In this document: piece by piece, positions 18,646 through 26,356 of the stretch
Layout: the number at the start of each line of letters is the position of its first letter
Numbering within the stretch: position 1 is the first letter of the stretch
Virus record (IMG/VR): IMGVR_UViG_3300019762_000018
Span: 1-36,145 of that record
Length of the DNA stretch: 36,145 bases
Reading direction: 5' to 3' (one strand)
DNA from: a virus
Made by a program: the position numbers and the translations under genes
The notes under the pieces: generated by a model
Databases searched by the model: none
What the model saw: only the letters and a program-made list of their open reading frames with translations
Told to the model about the DNA's origin: nothing

Positions 18646-19977
18646 ATGGCAACACCTGACTTTGAAAGTGAAGAATACAAAGCATATAAGCATCAACTAA
18701 TTAAAGTAAATGATATTTACAAAGGTACAGATACAGCAGTTAAATATTTACGAAAGTTTGAAAAAGAAGCTGATTTTGAAATAAGACAACAAGATACTAA
18801 TTTAGATAACTATGTATTTCGTACAGTTGATACTATTAAAAACATTGTATTTAGAAAACCTATTGACATTACTAATCTTACTAATCCTTTAGTTATAGAA
18901 TGGGCTGAAAAAATTAATCACAAAGATAATTTAAATGAGTTCTCTAAAAAGATTCTAACATCAAGAGTTCGTGATGGCTTTACATTTATATTGGTTGATT
19001 CAGTTGCATATAAATCGGAAGAGATTATCACTAAAGCAGACCAGGAGAAAGCAGGGATAAGACCTTATTTTGTAAACATATTAAGAAGTCAAGTAAAGAA
19101 TTGGCAAGTAGATGAATACGGTCAATTTTCAGTATTTTCTATATTTGAAACCTATGAAGAAAAAACAGATAGATTTAAAACTGAAGTAAAAGAACAAATA
19201 AGAGTTTATGAGTTGATAGAGGGTAAAGTACAAGTATCTATTTGGCGAGATGGTGCTGAGGTATCTGAATTTACACAAATATTAAACATTCCTATTGTTC
19301 CAGTTGTGCAAGTGGGTAGGGATATGATACCTCCTCTTTACGACCAAGCAAAGATAAACATAGCACACTTAAATAGAAACAGCGAGAAAGCTAACTATGT
19401 TCGTGTAGGAGCGTGTCCGTTTCCAATCATAAAAGGACAACTTGAAAACGATACTAGCAAACCACAAACTTTATCCATTAACCAAGGATTACATTTTACC
19501 GATGAAAATGGTTCTTTTTCGTGGGCTGAAACAAGTGGTTCTAATTATGAGATGATACAAACTGAAATTAAGTACCTTGAGGAGCAAATGGAGCGTACAA
19601 GCGTTGAATTTGCTACACAGATAAAAAATACTACAGCAACAGAAGTAGAAAAGGCTAGTACATCAAACGAAAGTAAGCTAACAGATTATGCAACTGAAAT
19701 CGAACAAGGCATAAATACAGCTTTGGAGTTGCTAGAATGGTATAAAACAAATGGAAGTTTAGGAGAGAATACAATTACAGTTAATAAAGATTTTGATAGC
19801 AATATACTTACGAATGAACAAGCTAACTTCTTATTGAACTTGCGAACTCAAGGCGTACTTAGCTATGAATTGCTTATGGATATGTTAATACAAGGTGAGT
19901 TGCTTCCTTATCTTGATAAAAAAGAGCGTGAAACCGAAAAGTTGTTGTTAAGAGATGAGTTAGGAACCATTGGATAG
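18646..19977 (+). CDS. Portal protein (DUF4055 type)
   Basis: 443 residues; forms the dodecameric ring through which DNA enters. The N-terminal pattern (E-Y-K-A-Y, then N-D-I-Y-K-G-T-D-T-A-V-K-Y-L, then D-N-Y-V-F-R-T-V-D-T-I-K-N-I-V-F-R-K-P), R-S-Q-V-K-N-W, and the helical S-V-E-F-A-T-Q-I-K-N-T-T-A-T-E-V-E-K-A segment (about residues 320-338) fit DUF4055 portals. Position between terminase and head morphogenesis gene supports this. Complete length. Confidence 0.85.
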   Translation: MATPDFESEEYKAYKHQLIKVNDIYKGTDTAVKYLRKFEKEADFEIRQQDTNLDNYVFRTVDTIKNIVFRKPIDITNLTNPLVIEWAEKINHKDNLNEFSKKILTSRVRDGFTFILVDSVAYKSEEIITKADQEKAGIRPYFVNILRSQVKNWQVDEYGQFSVFSIFETYEEKTDRFKTEVKEQIRVYELIEGKVQVSIWRDGAEVSEFTQILNIPIVPVVQVGRDMIPPLYDQAKINIAHLNRNSEKANYVRVGACPFPIIKGQLENDTSKPQTLSINQGLHFTDENGSFSWAETSGSNYEMIQTEIKYLEEQMERTSVEFATQIKNTTATEVEKASTSNESKLTDYATEIEQGINTALELLEWYKTNGSLGENTITVNKDFDSNILTNEQANFLLNLRTQGVLSYELLMDMLIQGELLPYLDKKERETEKLLLRDELGTIG

Positions 19978-19996
19978 TTAAGCTGTATTTAATTAT

Positions 19997-20008
19997 TGTA
20001 ATGTTATA
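19997..20008 (+). promoter_or_regulatory. Palindromic early/moron promoter, imperfect copy
   Basis: TGTAATGTTATA: one base differs from TATAATGTTATA, weakening both the -10 box and the left half-site. Followed by CT, ACGGTTAC and the leader AAAAGGATTTAGAAA before the gene at 20043. Confidence 0.6.
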
Positions 20009-20042
20009 CTACGGTTACAAATTAAAGAAAAGGATTTAGAAA

Positions 20043-20282
20043 ATGGTATTTACACTAAATAAAGATGTTGTAAGAGATGAAGAATATTTATTATTTGGAT
20101 TAAATGAAAATGTTGTAAGAAATGAAAATTTTGGAGACCAAATAGGAATACGAGAGGTTGAAAATGTTTTATGGTTACATAGTGAAGTAGATATTGAAGA
20201 TTGTGACATAATAAATTTTTTAGAAAATTTTTTTGAAAGTCCGATTAATACTGTAAATTTTATTAATAGATATTTAAAATGA
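20043..20282 (+). CDS. Moron protein, 79 aa
   Basis: Not recognised. Inserted between portal and head morphogenesis genes with its own promoter and leader. Acidic; an internal near-repeat, N-K-D-V-V-R-D-E-E-Y-L-L-F-G-L and N-E-N-V-V-R-N-E-N-F, opens the protein. Confidence 0.55.
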   Translation: MVFTLNKDVVRDEEYLLFGLNENVVRNENFGDQIGIREVENVLWLHSEVDIEDCDIINFLENFFESPINTVNFINRYLK

Positions 20283-20298
20283 TTAATAAAGGCTTAGT

Positions 20299-20493
20299 AT
20301 GAAAACTAAAAATATTTTTATAAAAATTAAACAATATTTTTGTTTGCATCATTTTGATTTAAATAAGATATATAGAAAAGATAATTTATCTTATTTAGAA
20401 TGTACAAAGTGCAATAAAGTGTATAGTGCCTATTATGGCTATACATTGACAAAATATGCTAAAACAATAACACCAATAGGAGAAATTAAATGA
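20299..20493 (+). CDS. Small zinc-ribbon-like protein, 64 aa
   Basis: C-L-H-H (about residues 15-18) and C-T-K-C (about 35-38) form a His/Cys zinc site within a basic protein with strands Y-L-E and K-V-Y. Such proteins are frequent phage accessory products and may bind nucleic acid. The gene is cotranscribed with the moron before it; its end overlaps the next mini-ORF. Confidence 0.5.
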   Translation: MKTKNIFIKIKQYFCLHHFDLNKIYRKDNLSYLECTKCNKVYSAYYGYTLTKYAKTITPIGEIK

Positions 20494-20549
20494 AAATATC
20501 AAAACAACTGACAACAAAAGAAGAATTAAATCAACTGGGATATAAATGA
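20490..20549 (+). CDS. 19-codon ORF coupled to the head morphogenesis gene
   Basis: Begins M-K-I-S-K-Q-L-T, as the protein at 17359 does, and stops at 20547-20549, overlapping the ATG at 20546. It may be a leader ensuring initiation of the head gene after the moron insertion, or a truncated paralogue. Confidence 0.4.
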   Translation: MKISKQLTTKEELNQLGYK

Positions 20550-21529
20550 ATGAACTACTAGACAAAATATTAATAGACTCAACATTATTCGAGAATGTAA
20601 AGCTAGAATCATACGACAATCTACTTCTAGCTTTAAAGTTAGCAGATGAAAATATAACCAATAGACTTTTAAAGACCAAAGGTATATGGACTAAAGCAAA
20701 ACTAAACGAAATTAAAAAACTTATTCAAGATGAGATACTAAAGGCTTATGGTGGAGTTTTCGCAACTGTTCAAGATGAAGCGGTTGAAGCTGCTAATATC
20801 TCTTATGCTTTATTAGGTAGCACTATAGGTGCAACTATTCCAACAGGAGTCGCAAATGAATTAATTAATAGTAGAAGATTAATACAAATGAGTGAGAATA
20901 AAGCTTATGAGTTTAAACAATTATTTGATTTAGCAAGTGATAACCACGAAAGACAATTAAGAACAGTTGTCGCAAGTGGAGTAGTGCAAGGTCGCCCAAT
21001 AGATGCAATGATTAGAGATTATCAGATAAAAAGTGGGAATCTAGCTAAAGCAAACATTAGAACTAATATAAATACTGTTATCGGACAAAGTAGAGCTACT
21101 GCAAAATTTGCACAGTTTAAAAGACTTGAAGATTTAGGAGTGGTTAAAGGCTATATTTATTCAAGTGTATTTGATGGAAGAACATCGGATTACTGCATTA
21201 GAATGAGTGGTAAAAAGTTTTATAAACCTATTGAAGAGATATCACACTTAGTAAAAACGCACGCAAATTGTAGGTCAGAACTGGTCGGTCTTACTGATAA
21301 TGAAGTCCAAAATAGAAGAGCATCAGAATTTGGCGAAACAGATGCAGAAGATTATCCTACTTGGTTCGAAACAACTCCTGAATATTTCAAGCGTGCCAAA
21401 CTAACTAAGAAACAATACGAGGGATATAAAAAAGGTATTTACAAGGTTGGAAGCTTAAATGATGTTACAAAACAAATGACGCTTAAACAAATTAGAGAAT
21501 TAAGTGATAGAATAATAAAAAATAACTAA
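20546..21529 (+). CDS. Head morphogenesis protein (SPP1 gp7 / Mu F type)
   Basis: 327 residues. The C-terminal half has the diagnostic minor-head pattern: R-T-N-I-N-T-V-I-G-Q-S-R-A, then Y-I-Y-S-S-V-F-D-G-R-T-S-D-Y-C, then H-A-N-C-R-S-E-L (about residues 172-250). These proteins bind the portal and a few copies enter the capsid, affecting DNA ejection. It lies between the portal and scaffold as usual. The ATG at 20546 is used (ATGA junction). Confidence 0.85.
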   Translation: MNELLDKILIDSTLFENVKLESYDNLLLALKLADENITNRLLKTKGIWTKAKLNEIKKLIQDEILKAYGGVFATVQDEAVEAANISYALLGSTIGATIPTGVANELINSRRLIQMSENKAYEFKQLFDLASDNHERQLRTVVASGVVQGRPIDAMIRDYQIKSGNLAKANIRTNINTVIGQSRATAKFAQFKRLEDLGVVKGYIYSSVFDGRTSDYCIRMSGKKFYKPIEEISHLVKTHANCRSELVGLTDNEVQNRRASEFGETDAEDYPTWFETTPEYFKRAKLTKKQYEGYKKGIYKVGSLNDVTKQMTLKQIRELSDRIIKNN

Positions 21530-21573
21530 CAAAATGTAATACTATTAACAAAATGTAATTTTTATGTTATAAT
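21526..21573 (+). promoter_or_regulatory. Late promoter B (tandem-repeat type)
   Basis: CTAACAAAATGTAAT (21526-21540), 4 bp, TTAACAAAATGTAAT (21545-21559), 8 bp, TATAAT (21568-21573). It begins within the stop region of the head morphogenesis gene and drives scaffold and capsid. Confidence 0.85.
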
Positions 21574-21603
21574 AAAACTGAAAATAAAATTACGGAGTGT
21601 TTT

Positions 21604-22287
21604 ATGAGTTTTGAACAGCTAAGAAAAATTGTCGGAGACAATGCAGAGGCTACAGCGTTAATTGATACTTTAGAAGAATCATCAAGTAACAATGTTAAAA
21701 AGATAAATAATTTAGAATCTAAATTTGAAGAAGCACAAAAAGGACGGGATAGTCTTAAGAGCTTAATTAAAACAGGTACTGGACTAGAGGAGGTAACAGA
21801 GGACACTATAAAAGAGTTTGTTACAAAGATGAAAGAAACTAAAGGCGATGAGAAATTAACAAGCGAGATTGAAAATCTTAAGTCTTTAATAGAAAAAGCA
21901 AATAATGAGAAAAGTACTCTTACAAGTGAATATGAGAGTAAACTTTCAAATATGGCTTTAACTAATAGTTTAAGAGATTTAGGAATCGGAAGTTTAGCAA
22001 GTACGCCAATAGCTGAAAAGATGATACTTGACCATTTAAAGCAAGGTGCTACTTTAGACGGTGACAAAATTGTTTATAAAAATGAAGACGGTTCAACAAT
22101 TTACAATGGTACAAATATTATGACACCACAAACAAGACTAGAATCGCTTAAGAGTGATGACAATTGGAAACCCTTGTTAAAGGCTGATATTGCAGGTGGT
22201 GGTGGTGCAAGAGAATCAAGCGGTGGTGGTGTTCAGACAGAGCAATCTATGAACTCAACCGAATTAATGAAACAAGGAAGGAAATAA
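21604..22287 (+). CDS. Capsid scaffolding protein
   Basis: 227 residues. A long coiled coil (about residues 24-120), then a globular region, a Gly-rich linker and an E-S-S-G-G-G tail, as in phage scaffold proteins (GP20 type). It directly precedes the major capsid gene (3 bp gap) and sits behind late promoter B. No protease motif seen. Confidence 0.75.
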   Translation: MSFEQLRKIVGDNAEATALIDTLEESSSNNVKKINNLESKFEEAQKGRDSLKSLIKTGTGLEEVTEDTIKEFVTKMKETKGDEKLTSEIENLKSLIEKANNEKSTLTSEYESKLSNMALTNSLRDLGIGSLASTPIAEKMILDHLKQGATLDGDKIVYKNEDGSTIYNGTNIMTPQTRLESLKSDDNWKPLLKADIAGGGGARESSGGGVQTEQSMNSTELMKQGRK

Positions 22288-22290
22288 TAA

Positions 22291-23196
22291 ATGGCATTAA
22301 CATTATTAGAAGCATCAAAATTAAATACTGGTGATACATATAAAATGGGAGTTATGATGAAGTTTGCAGAAACTTCGGACATACTTAGACTATTACCATT
22401 CGAGGGGATTCAAGGTAATTCACTTAAATACAATGTAGAGGAAACTTTACCAGGTATTGGTTTTAGAGGTGTAAATGGTTCTTATACAGAATCTACAGGT
22501 ATAATTAATCCAAAAAGCGAAAACCTAGTTATTGCTGGTGGTGATTTAGATGTGGATAAATTCATCGTTGATACAATGGGAATGGACCAAAGAACTGTAC
22601 AAGAAGCAATGAAGATTAAAGCTTTAGCGTTATCTTGGACTAAAACATTTATCAAAGGTGATTCAGAGTCTGACCCAAGAGAATTTGATGGATTACAAAA
22701 AAGACTAAGCGGTGATGCAGTTATTGCGAATCATGCAACAGGTGCTGGATTATCTTTAGCAAAACTTGATGAAGCTATTGACTATGTAGATGATGCAAAT
22801 GTAATTCTTATGAGTAAAGCAATGAGAAGAAGATTAACAGAAGCTGCAAGAGATACAGCAGTAGGTGGTTACATTACTTATATGCAAGATGAGTTCGGTA
22901 GACAAGTTACAATGTATAACGATTTACCTATTGTTATTATAGATAAAGATAACAACAACAATCAAATACTAGACTTTTCAGAAGCAGGAAACACTACATC
23001 TATCTATATATTGTCTATTGGTGAGGGTAGAGTTTCAGGAATTGAAAACGGTTCTATGGATGTTCGTGATATGGGTGAGCTTGAGGGTAAACCATCGTTC
23101 AGAACTAGAATAGAATGGTATAACTCAATGGCTGTTTTTGCTCCATATAGTGCAGCAAGAATCAAAAATATTACTAATGTTGCAGTAACTAAGTAA
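22291..23196 (+). CDS. Major capsid protein
   Basis: 301 residues, HK97-fold type by pattern. The start (L-L-E-A-S-K-L, then T-S-D-I-L-R-L-L-P-F), Y-N-V-E-E-T-L-P-G-I-G-F-R-G-V-N, F-I-V-D-T-M-G, and the C-terminal G-M-D-V-R-D-M-G-E-L-E with W-Y-N-S-M-A-V-F-A-P-Y-S-A-A-R (about residues 250-290) are typical of this capsid family. The position behind the scaffold and the strong promoter agree. Confidence 0.85.
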   Translation: MALTLLEASKLNTGDTYKMGVMMKFAETSDILRLLPFEGIQGNSLKYNVEETLPGIGFRGVNGSYTESTGIINPKSENLVIAGGDLDVDKFIVDTMGMDQRTVQEAMKIKALALSWTKTFIKGDSESDPREFDGLQKRLSGDAVIANHATGAGLSLAKLDEAIDYVDDANVILMSKAMRRRLTEAARDTAVGGYITYMQDEFGRQVTMYNDLPIVIIDKDNNNNQILDFSEAGNTTSIYILSIGEGRVSGIENGSMDVRDMGELEGKPSFRTRIEWYNSMAVFAPYSAARIKNITNVAVTK

Positions 23197-23209
23197 AAGG
23201 AGATATATA

Positions 23210-23599
23210 ATGTCACAAAAAACATTTGATGAATTAGGATTAATAACAGAGGGAAGTGCAGTAACTGCTACTGCATCGACAACTGGAATTAATATTGTTG
23301 GTTTAAACTTAGGTGATGCTGCATATCATGCTGTTATTGATGCGAGTGCTTTAGCAGGAACTTTTGACGGTTCTAACTACTACACAGTTGCATTAGAAGC
23401 ATCTGATTCAGTTGGTGGTACTTATGTTAAAGTTGGTAATGTTGCTACAATTTCAGCAGCTGGTAGAAGTGAGATAGGTTTTACTTCGGTACAATTAAAC
23501 GACTTAGTAGATGGTGCGGACTTCTTTAGAGTAACAGTTACTAAAGTTGGAACAACAGCTACAGGCGTAACAGTAACAGCGTTTTTAACAAGAGTTTAA
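23210..23599 (+). CDS. Probable capsid decoration or head protein, 129 aa
   Basis: Small Ala/Thr/Gly/Val-rich beta protein immediately after the capsid gene, with a strong ribosome-binding site (AAAGGAGA). Strand alternation throughout and no charged clusters resemble head-stabilising or decoration proteins such as those downstream of many major capsid genes. Role inferred. Confidence 0.55.
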   Translation: MSQKTFDELGLITEGSAVTATASTTGINIVGLNLGDAAYHAVIDASALAGTFDGSNYYTVALEASDSVGGTYVKVGNVATISAAGRSEIGFTSVQLNDLVDGADFFRVTVTKVGTTATGVTVTAFLTRV

Positions 23600-23600
23600 T

Positions 23601-23741
23601 ATGGTAGTTATCTACGATAAGAAAACAGGAAAGCCGATTGAAGTTAAACACTCAATCGACGCTAAAGAATGGTTAGCGACTGGCAAATATGTAGATAAGA
23701 AGCCAGTTAGAAGAACAGCTCAACCAACAGAAGAAAAGTAA
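23601..23741 (+). CDS. Unknown basic protein, 46 aa
   Basis: ATG one base after the previous stop. Contains K-T-G-K-P-I-E-V and D-A-K-E-W-L-A-T-G-K-Y; small proteins with such W-x-x-x-G-x-Y sequences often sit between capsid and head-tail genes. Not recognised further. Confidence 0.5.
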   Translation: MVVIYDKKTGKPIEVKHSIDAKEWLATGKYVDKKPVRRTAQPTEEK

Positions 23742-23748
23742 TCTTTTC

Positions 23749-23771
23749 AAGTCCATCTCAATGGTGGGCTT
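23749..23771 (+). terminator. Possible attenuator hairpin after capsid genes
   Basis: AAGTCCA (23749-23755) with TGGGCTT (23765-23771), seven pairs including one G-T, 9-nt loop, then only TTTATAAAG. It may reduce transcription into the head-tail genes after the highly expressed capsid genes. Weak T-run. Confidence 0.35.
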
Positions 23772-23796
23772 TATAAAGTTTATTAAAGGGGATTAA

Positions 23797-24219
23797 ATGT
23801 TAATTGAATATCCAACAACAGGTTATGATACATTTTGTAGTTTAGCAGATGCAGGAACAATACTATTAAATAATGTTCCACCATCACAAAGAACAGATTG
23901 GGATGCAATAACTGAGGACACTACTAAAGAAATCTATTTAAGACAAGCTACATTGGTAATAAAAGGTAAAATCACACTACCTGAAACATTAGAATATGAT
24001 TTAAAACTTGCTACTGCATACTTAGCAAATTATTCTATTGGTAAAGATATGGTTGATGATGGAGAGAAATCAAATATCAAGGTTAAGAAAGTTGATGATA
24101 TTTCAGTAGAATACTTTAACCCTAGAGATGCAGATAACGAACTCCCTGACTTAGTAATAAATTTATTAGCAAAGTACGAAGTTTCTTCAAGTGGAACTTT
24201 CTCTCTCGTTAGAGGTTAA
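23797..24219 (+). CDS. Head-tail connector protein (gp6-like)
   Basis: 140 residues. Begins with Y-x-T-x-G-Y-D-T-F-C-S-L-A-D-A, then a helical R-Q-A-T-L-V-I segment, a second helix (L-K-L-A-T-A-Y-L-A) and a C-terminal helix. This arrangement resembles gp6/DnaT-like head-tail adaptor proteins that extend the portal ring. Called by order: capsid, connector, closure, completion. Confidence 0.6.
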   Translation: MLIEYPTTGYDTFCSLADAGTILLNNVPPSQRTDWDAITEDTTKEIYLRQATLVIKGKITLPETLEYDLKLATAYLANYSIGKDMVDDGEKSNIKVKKVDDISVEYFNPRDADNELPDLVINLLAKYEVSSSGTFSLVRG

Positions 24220-24220
24220 T

Positions 24221-24601
24221 ATGGCAACACAACAAGACGGATTACAAGCAAGACAAGATTATATCGAAGCACAAAACGAATACGGTTCAGATATTATCAT
24301 TTGGCAAGAAACCGAAGAGGTATGGGATGATGCTTTTGAAAATATTATCACACCTGAAGTCAAGCAAGATTATCCACAAAAAGCATTCGTTAAAAATGTT
24401 GCAACGGATAAGATACTTGCAAAATTAACAGATAACGAAAAGCAATCTTATAGCTTGTATTTAAAGTTTTACACAGACCAACCAATCAATAAAGAAGATT
24501 ATAAAATCGAATATAAAGGCTTAAAATACGCTATTACTTTTATTGATAGTTCACAAATACAAAATATTATCTATAAGTATGAAGTCCTTTTAGCGAGATA
24601 A
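24221..24601 (+). CDS. Head closure / head-tail joining protein
   Basis: 126 residues starting at ATG 24221, one base after the connector stop; longer frames overlapping the connector are not needed. Beta-rich (I-I-I-W-Q-E-T-E-E-V-W, then I-E-Y-K-G-L-K-Y-A-I-T-F-I), which matches the small barrel of head-closure proteins. Function by context. Confidence 0.55.
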   Translation: MATQQDGLQARQDYIEAQNEYGSDIIIWQETEEVWDDAFENIITPEVKQDYPQKAFVKNVATDKILAKLTDNEKQSYSLYLKFYTDQPINKEDYKIEYKGLKYAITFIDSSQIQNIIYKYEVLLAR

Positions 24602-24621
24602 AAAACTAAGCAAATTGTATA

Positions 24622-24650
24622 TAGTTTAAGGTGGTTACTTATAGCTAGTT
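24622..24650 (+). repeat. Displaced copy of the tail terminator 3' end
   Basis: 29 bp matching 26715-26743 with one mismatch (28/29). At 26715 the sequence encodes the last residues and stop of the tail terminator gene; here it is non-coding and stands directly before a reverse-oriented moron, just as the true copy stands before the reverse YopX gene. The rest of 24602-24672 holds no gene. Confidence 0.75.
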
Positions 24651-24672
24651 ATTATTTTATCTATTAACTTAT

Positions 24673-25098
24673 TCATATTTTTCTACTTAAAAACCCTATT
24701 GATAATATTTTACCATCTATAAAATTTCCATCGTGAAAAGGTGATGTGTCCCAAACATATCTTAACTCATATAAGTTATCTTTATTTAAAGTTATTTTAC
24801 CTATAACAATATGATTATAGTCTCCTCTTGGACTCTTGCCAGAAATAGTACAGTATCCTAAAGGAATATATCCTGAGTGCTTAAAGGACTCTTCCGTAAC
24901 CTCTATATATGTCAAATTATTTTCATCCAGCCAATTATATATATTTCGTACAAAATTATTTTCCATTAATTCTTTATTTTCTTCCATTTCTGTAAAATTT
25001 GGAACATCTAAAGGGCTTTCATATCCCAATAGACACGCAAATACTGTTCTTTGGCAATCCCCAATAGGGTAATTTTTTAATTGTTTAAGTCTTGTCAT
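24673..25098 (-). CDS. Moron: papain-like cysteine peptidase-fold protein, 141 aa
   Basis: G-D-C15-Q-R-T-V-F-A-C-L-L-G, S-P-R-G-D-Y-N-H96-I-V-I-G and V-W-D117-T-S-P-F supply a Cys-His-Asp arrangement in the order expected for a C39/NlpC-like fold. I recall a family of phage and bacterial proteins with G-N-C near the N-terminus and S-P-R-G-x-x-H in the middle; its function is not known to me. Reverse oriented within the head-tail operon, with its own palindromic promoter (25121-25136) and the leader AAAAGGATTTAGATA. A host-directed or defence-related activity is possible, not shown. Confidence 0.6.
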   Translation of the reverse strand: MTRLKQLKNYPIGDCQRTVFACLLGYESPLDVPNFTEMEENKELMENNFVRNIYNWLDENNLTYIEVTEESFKHSGYIPLGYCTISGKSPRGDYNHIVIGKITLNKDNLYELRYVWDTSPFHDGNFIDGKILSIGFLSRKI

Positions 25099-25120
25099 TA
25101 TCTAAATCCTTTTCTATTTA

Positions 25121-25136
25121 AGTATAACATTATACT
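25121..25136 (-). promoter_or_regulatory. Palindromic moron promoter, reverse copy 1
   Basis: The perfect 16-bp palindrome AGTATAATGTTATACT on the reverse strand, -10 TATAAT at 25134-25129, drives the peptidase-like gene. The element TTAAGTTAG lies about 17 bp upstream, as in reverse copy 2. Confidence 0.75.
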
Positions 25137-25150
25137 ACAATCTAACTTAA

Positions 25151-25182
25151 ATTAAAATTTGTAATAAAAATTATGTTATAAT
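25151..25182 (+). promoter_or_regulatory. Degenerate late promoter
   Basis: TATAAT at 25177-25182 within TTATGTTATAATAAA, like promoters A and B, but only one partial repeat (ATTAAAATTTGTAAT, 25151-25165), 11 bp rather than 8 bp from the -10, and the first repeat is absent. It precedes the gene at 25201. Confidence 0.5.
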
Positions 25183-25200
25183 AAATAAAAAGGTTTGTTT

Positions 25201-25578
25201 ATGGGAGCAATACTAAACGAATTAAATCAGATAATATCTAAAAAGAATTTAGTTGTAGCTACTATTGCGAATGATTTATATAACGAGTTAGTAAATGCTA
25301 CTCCAGTTGGTAATCCTAGTATATGGAAAAATCCTAACTCCGCACCAAAAGGGTACTCAGGTGGTTATCTAAAAGGTGGATGGGAATTAAAAGAATTATC
25401 GAATGGAAGTTGGATAATAGACAATCCTACTGAGTATGCAGAGTTAAGAATTGCCCCTTTAATAATAGATAGTGACGGAGCAGTATTACAGGGTAGTAAA
25501 CAATTTAGCGCTGGAGCTGAGCAGATAATAGACAAGTATAACAGAATATTAGAATCTAAGCTAAAGGCAATTAAGTAA
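25201..25578 (+). CDS. Tail completion protein (HK97 gp10-like)
   Basis: 125 residues from ATG 25201. The sequence N-A-T-P-V-G-N-P-S-I-W, then G-Y-S-G-G-Y-L-K-G-G-W (about residues 28-62) and Y-A-E-L-R form the P-V-x-T-G-x-L-x-x-x-W-like core of gp10 head-tail/tail-completion proteins. Its last codons overlap the end of a convergent HNH gene by 8 bp. Confidence 0.7.
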   Translation: MGAILNELNQIISKKNLVVATIANDLYNELVNATPVGNPSIWKNPNSAPKGYSGGYLKGGWELKELSNGSWIIDNPTEYAELRIAPLIIDSDGAVLQGSKQFSAGAEQIIDKYNRILESKLKAIK

Positions 25579-26242
25579 TGTTTCTAATGTGTGGTAAGTT
25601 ATTTTTTATTATATATTCATCCCTTATTTTTACAGCATCCATTATATCTATAAAGCATCCTAGATATACATAACTATTGTTAATAGATATCTTCGCAATC
25701 CATTTGTTTATTTTTTTGTTAAAATAAACTCCCCTATAACCACTAGTATTTGTCTTTATTAATTTTCTTGTATTTGTAGCTTGTATTGTATTGTTAGACC
25801 ATCTACAATTGCTAGGCTCATAGTTTCCATCATTATCAATTCTATCTATCGTTAAGTTATCTTCATATCCATTTAGCATAGCCCAATTATAAAAATTAAT
25901 AAAACTATTTTCCCATTCTTTACACACAGTAATTCCTCTATTACCGTAATCATTAAATTTATGGCTATTCTTATTCGTGCATCTTGCCTTGATTCCATAA
26001 TAAATATTATACAATCTATGTCTACATAAATTATGCACAGTTGCTTTTTCAGTTAGTATTCTTTTTTTATGACATCCGCATGATTTACAACTACCGTTCT
26101 TTGCTATATTTGTATTAGTTTTAAACTCTTTACCGCAGTAACATTTATATAACCCATATCTTCTTTTTTGTTTACTGTTTTCATTAGCATATTGCATACC
26201 TAAGTCTTTTATTAATATTGGTTTAGTGATTTTTGTTTCCAT
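25571..26242 (-). CDS. Free-standing homing endonuclease, HNH plus AP2, copy 1
   Basis: 223 residues from the ATG at 26242, preceded by AAGGAAAC. Order: N-terminal zinc finger (C-Y-C-G and C-K-S-C-G-C), HNH core (L-T-I-D-R-I-D-N-D-G-N-Y, then N-C-R-W), and a C-terminal AP2 DNA-binding domain (S-G-Y-R-G-V-Y-F, then W-I-A-K-I, then Y-L-G-C-F). Such genes spread by cutting genomes that lack them. It is inserted against the tail operon and has a leader RNA shared with copy 2 (29137). An ATG further upstream (26290) is unlikely since it lies within the leader. Confidence 0.88.
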   Translation of the reverse strand: METKITKPILIKDLGMQYANENSKQKRRYGLYKCYCGKEFKTNTNIAKNGSCKSCGCHKKRILTEKATVHNLCRHRLYNIYYGIKARCTNKNSHKFNDYGNRGITVCKEWENSFINFYNWAMLNGYEDNLTIDRIDNDGNYEPSNCRWSNNTIQATNTRKLIKTNTSGYRGVYFNKKINKWIAKISINNSYVYLGCFIDIMDAVKIRDEYIIKNNLPHIRNIT

Positions 26243-26318
26243 TGAAGTTTCCTTGTATTCATTTTGTATTCTTATGGAATGGGGACTCATGACTTTCCCC
26301 GAATACTTTTATATTATA
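26243..26318 (-). promoter_or_regulatory. Promoter and co-varying leader RNA of HNH copy 1
   Basis: Reverse strand: TATAAT (26318-26313), 6 nt, then GTATTC at the predicted transcript start (26306-26301), a GGGGA/TCCCC hairpin (26300-26281), TCCATAA, GAATAC (26271-26266), AAAAT, GAATAC (26260-26255), AAGGAAAC and ATG. GTATTC can pair with either GAATAC copy; the second touches the Shine-Dalgarno sequence. HNH copy 2 has the same layout with GTTATC and two GATAAC copies. Confidence 0.75.
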
Positions 26319-26330
26319 CCAAAAATATGA

Positions 26331-26336
26331 TATAAT
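26331..26336 (+). promoter_or_regulatory. -10-only promoter before the tail terminator gene
   Basis: TATAAT within TATGATATAAT, resembling the -10 of late promoter C (ATGATATAAT), but the tandem repeats are missing; the HNH leader occupies their expected place. Could be a late promoter that lost its upstream half. Confidence 0.35.
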
Positions 26337-26356
26337 ATAAATAAAAAGGCTATAAA

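Noticed and set aside
21567-22067. Long reverse-strand frame opposite the scaffold gene
   Set aside because: A shadow of the scaffold gene: no ribosome site, Ser/Leu-rich composition typical of antisense frames, and it would overlap late promoter B.
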